Part shown: positions 1 through 7,958 of the stretch, piece by piece
How positions within the stretch are numbered: the stretch's first letter is position 1
How the letters are laid out: each line of letters opens with the position of its first letter
Origin: CALCCV01 sp964388665
GTDB lineage: Bacteria > Bdellovibrionota > Bdellovibrionia > Bdellovibrionales > Bdellovibrionaceae
DNA: 37,862 nt
Reading direction: 5' to 3'
NCBI GenBank assembly: GCA_964388665.1
Contig: CAYMBJ010000039.1
Location: forward strand, 1-37,862
Notes under the pieces: generated by a model
Database searches by the model: none
Seen by the model: only the letters and a program-made list of their open reading frames with translations
What the model was told of the DNA's origin: nothing
Position numbers and translations under genes: made by a program

Positions 1-40
1 CATTTGAAGCCGATAATCAAGAGGGACGGGTCCATACCAT

Positions 41-185
41 TATCCCAAAATTGAGCTCGTCGTGAGGAAGCCAGAGTTGAGTTTAATCGAGGCGCGACGC
101 GAAGCCTTAGTGGAGCGAAGGCGACAAGGAGCAACGACGAGTAAATTCAACTCTGACTTCCGCAGCAGATCTGAATTTTGGGATA
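41..185. repeat. Nested palindromic intergenic element
   Basis: A 12-bp perfect terminal inverted repeat (TATCCCAAAATT at 41-52, its complement at 174-185) encloses a long imperfect stem. Positions 62-86 pair with about 139-164 over the core GGAAG-CAGAGTTGA with few mismatches. A 7-bp arm CTCGTCG (56-62) has its complement at 135-141 and offers an alternative pairing. An inner hairpin GCCTT/AAGGC sits at 104-108/118-122. The right end lies 4 bp beyond the hppD stop codon, so the element would be transcribed with hppD. It has no T-run like a classic terminator and no open frame. It could be a REP- or MITE-like repeat or a 3' mRNA structure. No second copy was found in the window. Confidence 0.7.
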
Positions 186-189
186 GGCC

Positions 190-1233
190 CTAAATGTAGC
201 CTCGCTCCGCCTGATCTCGTTCAATGGCATCAAAGAGGGCTTGGAAGTTTCCTTCACCAAAACCATCATGACCTTTGCGCTGAATGATTTCATAAAAAAT
301 TGGACCGATGACGTTCTTTGTAAAAATCTGCAAGAGGTATCCTTTATCGTCACCATCCACCAAAATGGCACGCTTTTCTAATGAGTCCAGTGCCTCAGTC
401 ACCTTTGGCAGGCGGTCTTTCAGCATTTGATAATAGGAACTAGGAGGCGGCGTTAAAAATTCTACACCTTTCTCCATAAGTCCGTCCAAAGTCGGAATGA
501 TATCACCGGCCAGCAGCGCTAAATGCTGAATTCCCGACCCCTTGTACTCCTCGATGTACTCCTGAATCTGCGACTTACCATCTGATGGTTCGTTAATGGG
601 TACTGAGAATTTTCCACAAGGAGAGCGCATCACCTTAGAAAACAATCCCGTCTTTTTGCCCTTGATGTCAAAATAGCGCACCTCACGAAAATTAAAAATT
701 TTACTGTAGAAATCACACCATTTCTGCATTTCACCACGAGGAACATTGTTGGTAAAATGATCGACGACCTGAAGACCAAAGCCCTTCACCTGCTGAGTCT
801 TGGGTGCTTTGAAAATCTCGTTGTAAAGTTGATTGGAATTTTGCGGGTCGATAAAATAGATCAGTGAATCGCCAATTCCATAAATGGCAGGAAAGGGTGT
901 CGCACCTTTGGACGCTCTGTCACCTTCATAGGCCCTTGCGCCACGGCCGATTGCCTCAGCAAAGGCCTGCTCGGCATTGTGCACGCGAAAGCCAACACTG
1001 CAAATGGAGGGACCATGCATTTCGACAAATTTGCTGGCAAATGAGTTGGGTTGCGTATTGATAATAAAGTCAATATCGCCTTGACGATAAAGGCTTAGGT
1101 TGGGATTGGGCTCTACTCCCACTGGCGAAAAGCCAAAAGACTTAAAGAGATCTTTAAAATATTGAGAGTTTTTACCGGAATATTCGATAAAATCGACTCC
1201 GTTGAGACCGATTGGATTTTGCTCTGGATTCAC
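190..1233 (-). CDS. hppD: 4-hydroxyphenylpyruvate dioxygenase
   Basis: This enzyme converts 4-hydroxyphenylpyruvate plus O2 to homogentisate and CO2 in cytosolic tyrosine catabolism. The 347-residue length is typical of bacterial HPPD. Two vicinal-oxygen-chelate domains are visible (about 10-140 and 150-320). The 2-His-1-Glu iron site is present: His159 (VVDHFTNNV), His237 (GIQHLAL) and Glu315 (FYEIIQRKG). The C-terminal GxGNFxALFDAIERDQ gate helix is also intact. The start is GTG at 1233, chosen for a strong GAGGAGG ribosome site 5-6 bases upstream. No homogentisate dioxygenase or fumarylacetoacetase gene is in the window, so the rest of the pathway must lie elsewhere. The gene is monocistronic here, divergent from the PspC operon, and ends beside the palindromic element at 41-185. 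Confidence 0.95.
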   Translation of the reverse strand: MNPEQNPIGLNGVDFIEYSGKNSQYFKDLFKSFGFSPVGVEPNPNLSLYRQGDIDFIINTQPNSFASKFVEMHGPSICSVGFRVHNAEQAFAEAIGRGARAYEGDRASKGATPFPAIYGIGDSLIYFIDPQNSNQLYNEIFKAPKTQQVKGFGLQVVDHFTNNVPRGEMQKWCDFYSKIFNFREVRYFDIKGKKTGLFSKVMRSPCGKFSVPINEPSDGKSQIQEYIEEYKGSGIQHLALLAGDIIPTLDGLMEKGVEFLTPPPSSYYQMLKDRLPKVTEALDSLEKRAILVDGDDKGYLLQIFTKNVIGPIFYEIIQRKGHDGFGEGNFQALFDAIERDQAERGYI

Positions 1234-1472
1234 CTTGTCCTCCTCATTAATGGCACTCGAAAAATAAACTGCAGTTTGGACTTGCTCAGGAGGCCGAGAT
1301 TAAGACTGCATTTTGACAAATTCAAGCGTTTTCACCCACTTCGGTGATCATGTGTCTTGTCACCAAAATGTGAGCATGGTAGGACTCATTGCCCCAAATA
1401 GGAAAAAATGGATAACCATGGGAAAAGCTAGTGGAAAAACTGGCTCAAATAACACATTTACGGAGGTTTAGC

Positions 1473-1892
1473 ATGAGCACTCAAGTTCAAGACGTCACTT
1501 ACACCAACTGGCGCTGGGTGCGCAGCGCTGACGATGCCTGGTTGGGTGGAGTGTGTGCGGGCCTTGCCAAGCAATTTAATCAGCCGGCTTGGCTCATTCG
1601 CCTGGCTTGGTTTCTGAGTGTTTGGGCCTTTGGCTTTGGCGTGGCTTTGTACTTGATGTGCTGGATCAGTTTTCCCAGAATCGATCGCCTTGAAAAAGCT
1701 CACGAAAAAGTTGTCCTAGGTGTGTGCGCACGCATTGGTCGACGCGGTGATATGGAGGTCGGCTTGGCACGATTGGTGGCCCTGACTCTTTTGATCACGA
1801 CCTTTGGCTCGGCCATAGTTGGCTACATCGTCCTGCATTTTGTCATTTCTGAAAACTCTAGCTCAAACACTCAAAAAGGCCAGACGCTGTGA
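1473..1892 (+). CDS. Tandem PspC-domain membrane protein
   Basis: A 139-residue protein with a PspC-type domain at about 22-69 (WLGGVCAGLAKQF, then an amphipathic/transmembrane segment ending CWISFPRID). A second, degenerate copy lies at about 81-124 (VLGVCARIGRRGD, then a hydrophobic segment), so the domain appears duplicated. PspC proteins are inner-membrane components of envelope-stress (phage-shock) responses. No pspA or pspB is nearby, so the partner is unknown. The ATG at 1473 is preferred over the GTG at 1431 because CGGAGG lies 7 bases upstream. The stop overlaps the start of the rhodanese gene (GTGA), indicating translational coupling. The approx. 240-bp divergent region from hppD must hold both promoters; it has GGTGA/TCACC dyads near 1330-1370 but no convincing promoter. 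Confidence 0.8.
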   Translation: MSTQVQDVTYTNWRWVRSADDAWLGGVCAGLAKQFNQPAWLIRLAWFLSVWAFGFGVALYLMCWISFPRIDRLEKAHEKVVLGVCARIGRRGDMEVGLARLVALTLLITTFGSAIVGYIVLHFVISENSSSNTQKGQTL

Positions 1893-2233
1893 AAAAAATT
1901 ATCAATGAAAATTTTCCAGGTGTTGAGGATGTTCTGCCTGACTCCTTTGATCCCGCCACACCAGGCCTTCATCTAGTTGATGTTCGTCGGCAGGAAGAAC
2001 TCACAGGGGAATTAGGTAAGATCAAAGAGGCCAAATGGCTGTTTTTGGACGAATTGCAGCAGCGACTGAATGAACTGCCCAAACATGAACCTGTGATCTT
2101 CGTCTGTCGCAGCGGCGCCAGATCGGCTCGAGCCACTCAATATGCACTCGGCCAAGGTTATACTCAGGTCTACAACCTTCACGGAGGTATGCTACGCTGG
2201 AATGAGCTCGGTTTGCCCTCAGTGAAGGAGTAA
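1889..2233 (+). CDS. Single-domain rhodanese
   Basis: A 114-residue cytosolic protein with one rhodanese domain. The active-site loop is C73-RSGAR (motif CxxGxR), preceded by HLVDVRRQEEL and followed by the YNLHGGMLRW C-terminal signature. Such proteins carry sulfur as a cysteine persulfide, or act as thiosulfate/polysulfide sulfurtransferases. The six-residue loop fits sulfur-transfer enzymes rather than Cdc25-type phosphatases. The start is GTG at 1889, overlapping the PspC stop by 4 bases, and the stop is 5 bp before the HAD gene, so this is the middle gene of a three-gene operon. PspC-rhodanese coupling recalls PspE, the rhodanese of the E. coli psp operon. That parallel is an inference. 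Confidence 0.88.
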   Translation: MKKIINENFPGVEDVLPDSFDPATPGLHLVDVRRQEELTGELGKIKEAKWLFLDELQQRLNELPKHEPVIFVCRSGARSARATQYALGQGYTQVYNLHGGMLRWNELGLPSVKE

Positions 2234-2238
2234 GAAAA

Positions 2239-3618
2239 ATGCCTGGAAAGGTCTATGTCAATCGTACCTTGAATTTGAAGCGCATCAAATACATAGGCCT
2301 CGATATGGATCACACGTTGATTCGTTACAATATCGAAAACTTTGAGAGACTCAGTCATTCAATGATCATCGATAAGCTGGTCACATCAAAAGGATACCCT
2401 GAAACCATTCGCAATCTGCAATTTGTCTACGGTCACGCCATTCGGGGTTTGGTCGTGGATCGCAAAACAGGAAATTTACTCAAACTCAACCGGTATGCTG
2501 CCATTCGAGCCGCTGTGCATGGACTGAAACCGATCGATTTTAAAACTCAGCAGGCCATGTATAAATCCACCTACATTGATCTCAGCCAGGGCGACTATAT
2601 GGCCGTGGATACTTTTTTTTCGCTCTCTTTAGCAATTCTTTACGCTCAGCTGGTGGATGCCAAGGACTCGCAACCCCTGGTGCATTTTCCAGAGTATGCG
2701 CAAATGGCTGACGACGTGCTCATGGGCCTTGATGAAATACATCGTGATGGAAGTTTAAAAGGAGTCGTGGCAAAAAGCCTGGATCAATTTATAGAAAAAG
2801 ACGAAGCTTTGGTAGCGGGTTTGGAAAAGTTCAAAAAGCACGGTAAAAAAATATTCATCCTCACCAACTCCGATTTTCACTACACCAAGCTTCTTTTAGA
2901 TTATGCGATTAATCCGTACTTGAAGGAGCACAAGCACTGGTCTGAATTGTTTGAGCTGATCATTACATTTGCCGCCAAACCGAGATTTTTTTATGAAAAG
3001 GGCACAAAGTTTTTGCGTGTAAATCCAAATGACGGTTCGATGACCAACTGGAGCGAATCGCTGAAGCCCGGAATTTATCAAGGTGGCTGCGCTCAACTCT
3101 TTACAGATGAATTAAGACTAGATGGCGACGAGATTCTCTATATCGGCGACCACATCTATGGAGACATTGTCCGCTTGAAAAAGGACTGCAATTGGCGCAC
3201 AGCCATGGTCATTGATGAACTCGATAACGAACTCGACAACAACCAGCTGGCCGCGCCCGTCAATTTAGAAATTGAAGAGTTGATGCGCAAAAAGGAGCCA
3301 CTCGAGGACAAGCTGACTGCGCTGATGACAGCTCGTATCGATAAGAACATCACCACCAGTGAACAAGAAATAGATACTTTGCTCAAAAGCATTGCCGAGC
3401 TGGACACACAGATCAGTAGCAAAATCAAAAAGCAGCTGAGTTTTTATAATCCCGTTTGGGGTCCGCTCATGCGAGCAGGAAACGAAGAGAGCTATTTTGC
3501 CTATCAATTGGATCGATATGGCTGCGTCTATATGTCTAAGCTGGGAGACCTATTTGCTCTATCACCGCGAACCTATTTTCGAGCTCCGCGGCGACTCTTA
3601 GCTCACGAATATCTTTGA
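2239..3618 (+). CDS. HAD-IG family 5'-nucleotidase
   Basis: A 459-residue HAD-superfamily hydrolase resembling purine 5'-nucleotidases of the NT5C2 (HAD-IG) type. Motif I is D22-M-D24-HTL, with Asp22 the predicted nucleophile. Motif II is FILTNSDF. Motif IV is LYIGDHIYGDIVRLKK. The substrate-specific cap lies between motifs I and II. The C-terminal third has a charged helical stretch (EIEELMRKKEPLEDKLTALMTAR), probably coiled coil, as in the eukaryotic enzymes. The family dephosphorylates IMP/GMP-type nucleotides; the exact substrate cannot be read here. AAGGAG lies 7 bases before ATG. It is the last gene of the PspC-rhodanese-HAD operon and is convergent with yceI, with a 33-bp gap lacking a clear terminator. 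Confidence 0.88.
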   Translation: MPGKVYVNRTLNLKRIKYIGLDMDHTLIRYNIENFERLSHSMIIDKLVTSKGYPETIRNLQFVYGHAIRGLVVDRKTGNLLKLNRYAAIRAAVHGLKPIDFKTQQAMYKSTYIDLSQGDYMAVDTFFSLSLAILYAQLVDAKDSQPLVHFPEYAQMADDVLMGLDEIHRDGSLKGVVAKSLDQFIEKDEALVAGLEKFKKHGKKIFILTNSDFHYTKLLLDYAINPYLKEHKHWSELFELIITFAAKPRFFYEKGTKFLRVNPNDGSMTNWSESLKPGIYQGGCAQLFTDELRLDGDEILYIGDHIYGDIVRLKKDCNWRTAMVIDELDNELDNNQLAAPVNLEIEELMRKKEPLEDKLTALMTARIDKNITTSEQEIDTLLKSIAELDTQISSKIKKQLSFYNPVWGPLMRAGNEESYFAYQLDRYGCVYMSKLGDLFALSPRTYFRAPRRLLAHEYL

Positions 3619-3651
3619 GATGGGCTAAACTTGAATCGAAATTGGTGACAT

Positions 3652-4311
3652 TTATTTTTTTGCAGGTTCATTCTTCGCAACTAACTTAAGACTCAGTTCA
3701 ATTTCGTTTTTGATAATTTTGTCCTTGGCCACCTTGGCTGCTGTTTCCAGTAAGTCAGAGCCTTCTTTGTTGAAGGTGACTCCCCACTTGGTGCGATCAA
3801 TTTTAATGGTCGCATCAGCTTCTGCCGTGTCGCCCTTAATACTCACCGTCGCAGGAAAGCTCACGGGCTCTTCTTTTTTGCGAATGGTGAGTTTTCCGGA
3901 AACAGTGTGTGTCCCTTTCTGTCCCTTTTCCACGCCTTTTTTTACAGAAGTGATTTCAAAAGTTGCAGTGGGATTTTCTTTAACGGCAAAAAAGTCGTCT
4001 GAAGACAAATGACCCAATAACTTCTGTTGGTATTCTTTATTGTCAGCCAAATCCTCATTTGTAATAGAAGTCATATCGATAACAAACTTGCCACCTTTGA
4101 TTTCATTTTTTTCAACTTCAATTGTTCCTGATGCCAACCCCACCTTTCCATGATGCACGCTCTCCACGAAGCTCTTGCTTCCCTTCCAAGCGACACTGCT
4201 TGCCGCGGTGTCCAACACCATGGTCTTTGCAGCCGCGGCTGCCACCATTGAAAATGCAACTGAAATTCCAAATGCCACTGCCACTGACGAAAACCTGATA
4301 CATTGTTTCAT
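3652..4311 (-). CDS. YceI-family periplasmic lipid-binding protein
   Basis: A 219-residue exported protein. Residues 1-28 form a signal peptide (KQCIRF, a hydrophobic stretch ending VAAAAAK). The rest is a YceI lipocalin-like domain: VLDTAASSVAWKGSK at the start, IDMTSITNEDL, HLSSDDFF, PTATFEITSV, GKLTIR and KIDRTKWGVTF are all family positions. YceI proteins bind isoprenoid or fatty-amide ligands in the periplasm, and the family is often induced by base or osmotic stress. Start ATG with GAGGAG 7 bases upstream. It lies 69 bp downstream of the OsmC-like gene on the same strand and may be cotranscribed with it. Confidence 0.9.
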   Translation of the reverse strand: MKQCIRFSSVAVAFGISVAFSMVAAAAAKTMVLDTAASSVAWKGSKSFVESVHHGKVGLASGTIEVEKNEIKGGKFVIDMTSITNEDLADNKEYQQKLLGHLSSDDFFAVKENPTATFEITSVKKGVEKGQKGTHTVSGKLTIRKKEEPVSFPATVSIKGDTAEADATIKIDRTKWGVTFNKEGSDLLETAAKVAKDKIIKNEIELSLKLVAKNEPAKK

Positions 4312-4380
4312 GCTCTTACTCCTCTGTTAATTAGATTAAAAGACACTATTCAAATGCAACTCGAACTCAAGTGCAACTAT

Positions 4381-4764
4381 TTAGAAGAATTTTTGCACAG
4401 TTTTGATTTCGATTTCGTGCGACAAGACCCTATGAATTGGGCATTTGTTGGCAATTTCAATTAAACGATCTTTTTGTTCGATACCTAAATGCTCTGGCAA
4501 TGAAATGTTTCTAGTCATCTGCGTGGTTTTGTCTTCGGAGTCAATGTTCACGCTAACGGCCACCCCCGAAATATCGATGTCTTTACGTTTGGCGTAGAGT
4601 GCCAGAGTTTGCAATGTGCAAGCAACCAGCGCTCCCTCCAAAAGACGGTGCGGATCAGGCCCCTCATCTTGACCACCAACCTTTTCTTTGAGTCCAGAAA
4701 GCCAGGTGTGATTTTCAGATTCCAATTTTGCCACAAACGTTCCGCCAAGAGTTCCCTTAACCAC
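4381..4764 (-). CDS. OsmC-like peroxidase-family protein
   Basis: A 127-residue protein of the OsmC/Ohr fold. The two redox cysteines expected in the family are present: Cys49 (GALVACTLQTL) and Cys108 (ANKCPIHRVL). OsmC/Ohr proteins reduce organic hydroperoxides using lipoyl or dithiol donors. This sequence is closer to the YhfA/OsmC branch than to Ohr by eye, so its substrate is uncertain. The start is GTG at 4764 with GAGGAGG about 5 bases upstream. It begins 9 bp after the DUF1501-like gene stop, so it is probably the fifth gene of the cytochrome-RCC1 operon. Confidence 0.85.
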   Translation of the reverse strand: MVKGTLGGTFVAKLESENHTWLSGLKEKVGGQDEGPDPHRLLEGALVACTLQTLALYAKRKDIDISGVAVSVNIDSEDKTTQMTRNISLPEHLGIEQKDRLIEIANKCPIHRVLSHEIEIKTVQKFF

Positions 4765-4773
4765 GACACCTCC

Positions 4774-6180
4774 TCATACAAAAGCAATCATTTCGTCGAC
4801 CTGATCGTCGGGCATGTCACCAGTACCCAGGATCAATCTCAATTCACTCAGATTCTGCGAAGCGCTTAAGTAGTTCAACACCGTCGCATATGCGACATTC
4901 TCTAAGCGCGAAGCCACAAAAGTGCTTCGATCAGCAATCTGTCCTTCTGTAAAATGGCCCAACTGTGTTCTGCGCAATTGCGGAACTCTTAGAGGATCAT
5001 AGTAGCCCATGATAGTGGTCGAACGATCTCCAGAGTCCGCGGCCCAGTTTCGCGTATTTTCGCGTGCAGAACAACTGCCATCTGTGATGACTTGAAAAAA
5101 GAAACTGCGCTGCCACTGATGAGCCAATTCCACGCAGCGGCCAATCATTTCGCCTGCGGCAAAATCAGCGCGATCTCCTGTGGCCTGGCTGCCATTGTGA
5201 TAGTCGTAGCCATTGAGGGCAATGCAACTGGGCCCGACAAATCCTTTTAGAGTTGCGCCAGCGATGCCTGCGCTGATCGCACCCATATCGAGCTCCGAGG
5301 TTTGTGGATTTAAATTAAATATTTTACTGATGGTGGCATCTACCCGTGGGTCCAGCGAAATGGACTCTGTATTTTGTGCAAATTCGGTCAATGTCTTTTG
5401 CAGGTGATCCTGCAGATCTCGTTGATCGCTCCCCGCCACTCTCTGAAGCTGGAGGTGCGACAATCCTTCCTGATGCTTGACGAGTTCATCAATTTCGCTT
5501 TGGCTAAGACCAATATCACTTAGATATGCAAATCCACCCAACAGTCGCAGCTGCCTTACACTCAGCAAGGCCTCCGGACGAAATTTTGGAAGATCCAATG
5601 CGAGCTGCGAGCGTCCACCAGATTCTGTCCCAAGTGTTCCATAGCCGTTTCGACTGTATTGTGATTTTAAATCTTGATATTTTGCAATCAAACTCAAGGC
5701 CGAGTGCTTGTTTGAATTTGAATCATCGACCGCCATGTGACAAATGGAACTTAGCTTTAGCTTGGCCTGCGCGGGCAAGCTTGTGCTCGCAATGATTCCC
5801 TCAAAGAGGCGAGAGACATCTTTTGGCGCCGGCAAACCAAATCGTTCATCAAGCTGGGCTGTGCGCGGATCAAAACCCAAACGGCTGTAACTGCTTAGCA
5901 GATCCGTGGACCCTCGCGGACCACCAACCAAGACATTTCCTGCTAGCGCGGCTCCGCCGACAAGATCAAAAACCAAAAACGCTGGCAGCTGCGAATCTTG
6001 ATTGGCAGCGCTCGCCTTTCGAGATGGCGAAAACCCCGACAAGGTATAGGCAAAACCCGACATCAGCCCTAAACCGATGGCCTGACGCCGAGTCAGCAGA
6101 TGGCCATGTTGATTGAAGTGCTCCTGATCATTTGCTGAAAGCTGGCGAAAGTTGGGAATAGAAAATTTAAATCGTTTCAT
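4774..6180 (-). CDS. Tat-exported DUF1501-like protein
   Basis: A 468-residue protein with a Tat-type signal: a 29-residue polar leader, T30-R31-R32-Q-A-I-G, a hydrophobic stretch to about residue 50, and a possible cleavage site after KASA (about 58). The mature part is a divergent relative of the DUF1501/DUF1552 family (alkaline-phosphatase-like fold). Supporting features are FLVFDLVGGAALAGN near the start, GYDYHNGSQ (matching the family's WDTHxxQ), and QVITDGSCSARENT. Family proteins are typically Tat-exported and encoded next to PSCyt cytochromes in planctomycetes and myxobacteria, where their role is unknown. The same pairing occurs here with the gene at 6745-7935. The assignment is by motif only. 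A fold test would settle it. Confidence 0.65.
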   Translation of the reverse strand: MKRFKFSIPNFRQLSANDQEHFNQHGHLLTRRQAIGLGLMSGFAYTLSGFSPSRKASAANQDSQLPAFLVFDLVGGAALAGNVLVGGPRGSTDLLSSYSRLGFDPRTAQLDERFGLPAPKDVSRLFEGIIASTSLPAQAKLKLSSICHMAVDDSNSNKHSALSLIAKYQDLKSQYSRNGYGTLGTESGGRSQLALDLPKFRPEALLSVRQLRLLGGFAYLSDIGLSQSEIDELVKHQEGLSHLQLQRVAGSDQRDLQDHLQKTLTEFAQNTESISLDPRVDATISKIFNLNPQTSELDMGAISAGIAGATLKGFVGPSCIALNGYDYHNGSQATGDRADFAAGEMIGRCVELAHQWQRSFFFQVITDGSCSARENTRNWAADSGDRSTTIMGYYDPLRVPQLRRTQLGHFTEGQIADRSTFVASRLENVAYATVLNYLSASQNLSELRLILGTGDMPDDQVDEMIAFV

Positions 6181-6206
6181 GCTCGACCTTTCACTTGTGC
6201 ATAGTT

Positions 6207-6725
6207 TTAGTTTGTCTTTAGATAGGTGCGCGCGCTACCGACAACCAATGCGCAGGAGGCACTCATGGTCTTGGCAATGGACTCCGAATCAGAAAGGGAC
6301 CCGGAAACATCAATAATCTGTCGCACTTCAGATGCAGAATCTTCACCCAGCTGCCCCCAAGATCGTCGAGCCAGATCATCAACCCAGCCATTGAAAAGCT
6401 TCGTGCGATTGACTGGTTCAGCTTCCGCCTCTATTGTCGCCATTGCAATGGCATCTTTGGCGTTTTTTTCTTTCAAGGCCTGGGCGCATGCGATGTAAGC
6501 CACCTGCTGCCAGGTTCGCATAAAACTCGAATTGACTTCGCCAGCATCCGAGCTTGATGGAAGTACCTTTTGCAACTGCAAATCAATTTTAAGTTGTTTT
6601 AGCTTGATGCCAAATGTGAGCTGAAGTCCATGAATCAACTGTTGGCGATTGCTAACACCATAGATATCAGCATGAGACTGAAAACTTAACCCAACCAAAA
6701 ACGTAAGACACACTAAAGATCGCAT
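6207..6725 (-). CDS. Small secreted protein of the cytochrome-RCC1 operon
   Basis: Not recognised. It has 172 residues with a signal peptide (MRSLVCLTFLVGLSFQSHA, cleavage before DIYG). The mature part is largely helical and contains two cysteines (IACAQALK and SASCALVV), which could form a disulfide in the periplasm. ATG at 6725 is chosen over a longer frame from 6758 because GGAGG lies 7 bases upstream and the signal peptide starts there. It begins 19 bp after the stop of the PSCyt-like gene and ends 26 bp before the DUF1501-like start, so it is in the same operon. A chaperone or accessory subunit role is possible, but nothing in the sequence shows it. Confidence 0.75.
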   Translation of the reverse strand: MRSLVCLTFLVGLSFQSHADIYGVSNRQQLIHGLQLTFGIKLKQLKIDLQLQKVLPSSSDAGEVNSSFMRTWQQVAYIACAQALKEKNAKDAIAMATIEAEAEPVNRTKLFNGWVDDLARRSWGQLGEDSASEVRQIIDVSGSLSDSESIAKTMSASCALVVGSARTYLKTN

Positions 6726-6744
6726 CCGTCTTCCTCCAAATAAA

Positions 6745-7935
6745 CTATAGGCATCCATTCACAGCCACCTCAGAAAAGCCTTTTCTTAGGCTTTGATGAT
6801 TCATCCAGTGTGATCCCACGAGTTCAATTGTTTCTTTGGGTATGGACTGATTCGGGCACAATACCTGATGCGCCCGCTTGGCGATGCAGGTATAGAAGTG
6901 TTTTGACTCCACTATCAATTTCACAATTCCATTGGGTCCATTGCCAGACATAGATACCTCATCTTTGGCCACGGGCAACCAACCCAAATGCTGCCACGAG
7001 TGATCAATCGTAGTGTGGCCGTTAGGAAAACTCATCGGATTGTTGTTGAGCTTTTCACTAACCTGCGGAGACCATGACAAAATGCCACTCTCAAAATCAA
7101 AGCCAGCAAAAGCTCCGCGCAGAGAATCCAATCCTGTGTGGCAACCCACGCATTTGTTCAAGTAAACAAGTGGATCTCCGCCAGGATCGCGTGGGATGTC
7201 TTTCCCTACCCAGCGATCTGAGAGATTGGTATTTGCCAATTTTTCGATGGGTTGACACAAAAAGTCCTCAGCCAGTTTCTTTATTACGCGGCGATTGGTT
7301 CCCCCTTCAAAGGAGGCTTTGCCATATTGCAGGCTCGAGACAAGACCGACGCGAAAATCAGAATCACTGATATAGAGCTGTCCTTGATCTGTGATTCGGC
7401 GGTTTTCGATCGCGTCAACGATGTCTTGATCAGAAAACCAGAAGTCTTGCATGAATCCAGAAATACTTTTTGTTACGAGGACTTCATTTGCGCCAGCGGT
7501 TGTACTGTAACGAATGGGTTTTAAAAATAGATCTTTGACTGGAATATCCAAAAGCGTGCCCACGATCAAAGTCAAAACAAAATCACTGGGCGGAGAGCTC
7601 ATGTCCACTTCACGATTGGCAATGCGCGTAGCATACTGCTTGATCGCACCCAGAGCGAACGTAGATCGTACGTCCTTCGTCGCCATGATGGCCGCGTCAA
7701 CAGCTTGATTGGACATCAGCAGTTCAGCCATTTTTACGATGACGGCATCGCTCGCTTCCATATTGGTTCCATTTAATATCTTCCATAAACTTTGTGCCTT
7801 ATTGACACTGTCCGCCTGCGCTTGCATCCTTTTCAGGGTGCCTGCTGAAGAGAAGGGTGACAGCATCATAAATGCAATTGCGACCAAGAGACCATTGAGA
7901 TAGACAACATTGAGATAGACAAATTTCTTTTTCAC
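6745..7935 (-). CDS. PSCyt-like monohaem cytochrome protein
   Basis: A 396-residue exported protein. The signal peptide is about residues 1-31 (KKKFVYLNVV to SPFSSA). A helical middle region lies at 40-230. One haem-binding motif, C262-VGC-H266, is followed by TGLDSLRGAFAGFDFESG, which resembles the DUF1588 (PSCyt) pattern CxxCHxxMDPLGFAFENFD. The C-terminal 60 residues (HFYTCIAKRAHQVL, ending SLRKGFSEVAVNGCL) recall DUF1585. It is shorter than typical DUF1592-DUF1588-DUF1585 proteins and lacks a clear DUF1592 part. The GTG at 7935 is preferred because AGGAGG lies about 9 bases upstream. A TTG at 7962 overlapping the previous stop is the alternative. Its neighbours are the cytochrome-RCC1 gene upstream and the DUF1501-like gene downstream. 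Confidence 0.72.
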   Translation of the reverse strand: MKKKFVYLNVVYLNGLLVAIAFMMLSPFSSAGTLKRMQAQADSVNKAQSLWKILNGTNMEASDAVIVKMAELLMSNQAVDAAIMATKDVRSTFALGAIKQYATRIANREVDMSSPPSDFVLTLIVGTLLDIPVKDLFLKPIRYSTTAGANEVLVTKSISGFMQDFWFSDQDIVDAIENRRITDQGQLYISDSDFRVGLVSSLQYGKASFEGGTNRRVIKKLAEDFLCQPIEKLANTNLSDRWVGKDIPRDPGGDPLVYLNKCVGCHTGLDSLRGAFAGFDFESGILSWSPQVSEKLNNNPMSFPNGHTTIDHSWQHLGWLPVAKDEVSMSGNGPNGIVKLIVESKHFYTCIAKRAHQVLCPNQSIPKETIELVGSHWMNHQSLRKGFSEVAVNGCL

Positions 7936-7958
7936 CCGAGCCAACCTCCTTCGAAGCT

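Noticed and set aside
1326..1370. GGTGA/TCACC dyads in the hppD-PspC divergent region
   Set aside because: Short imperfect dyads with no match to a known operator. Not enough to call a site.
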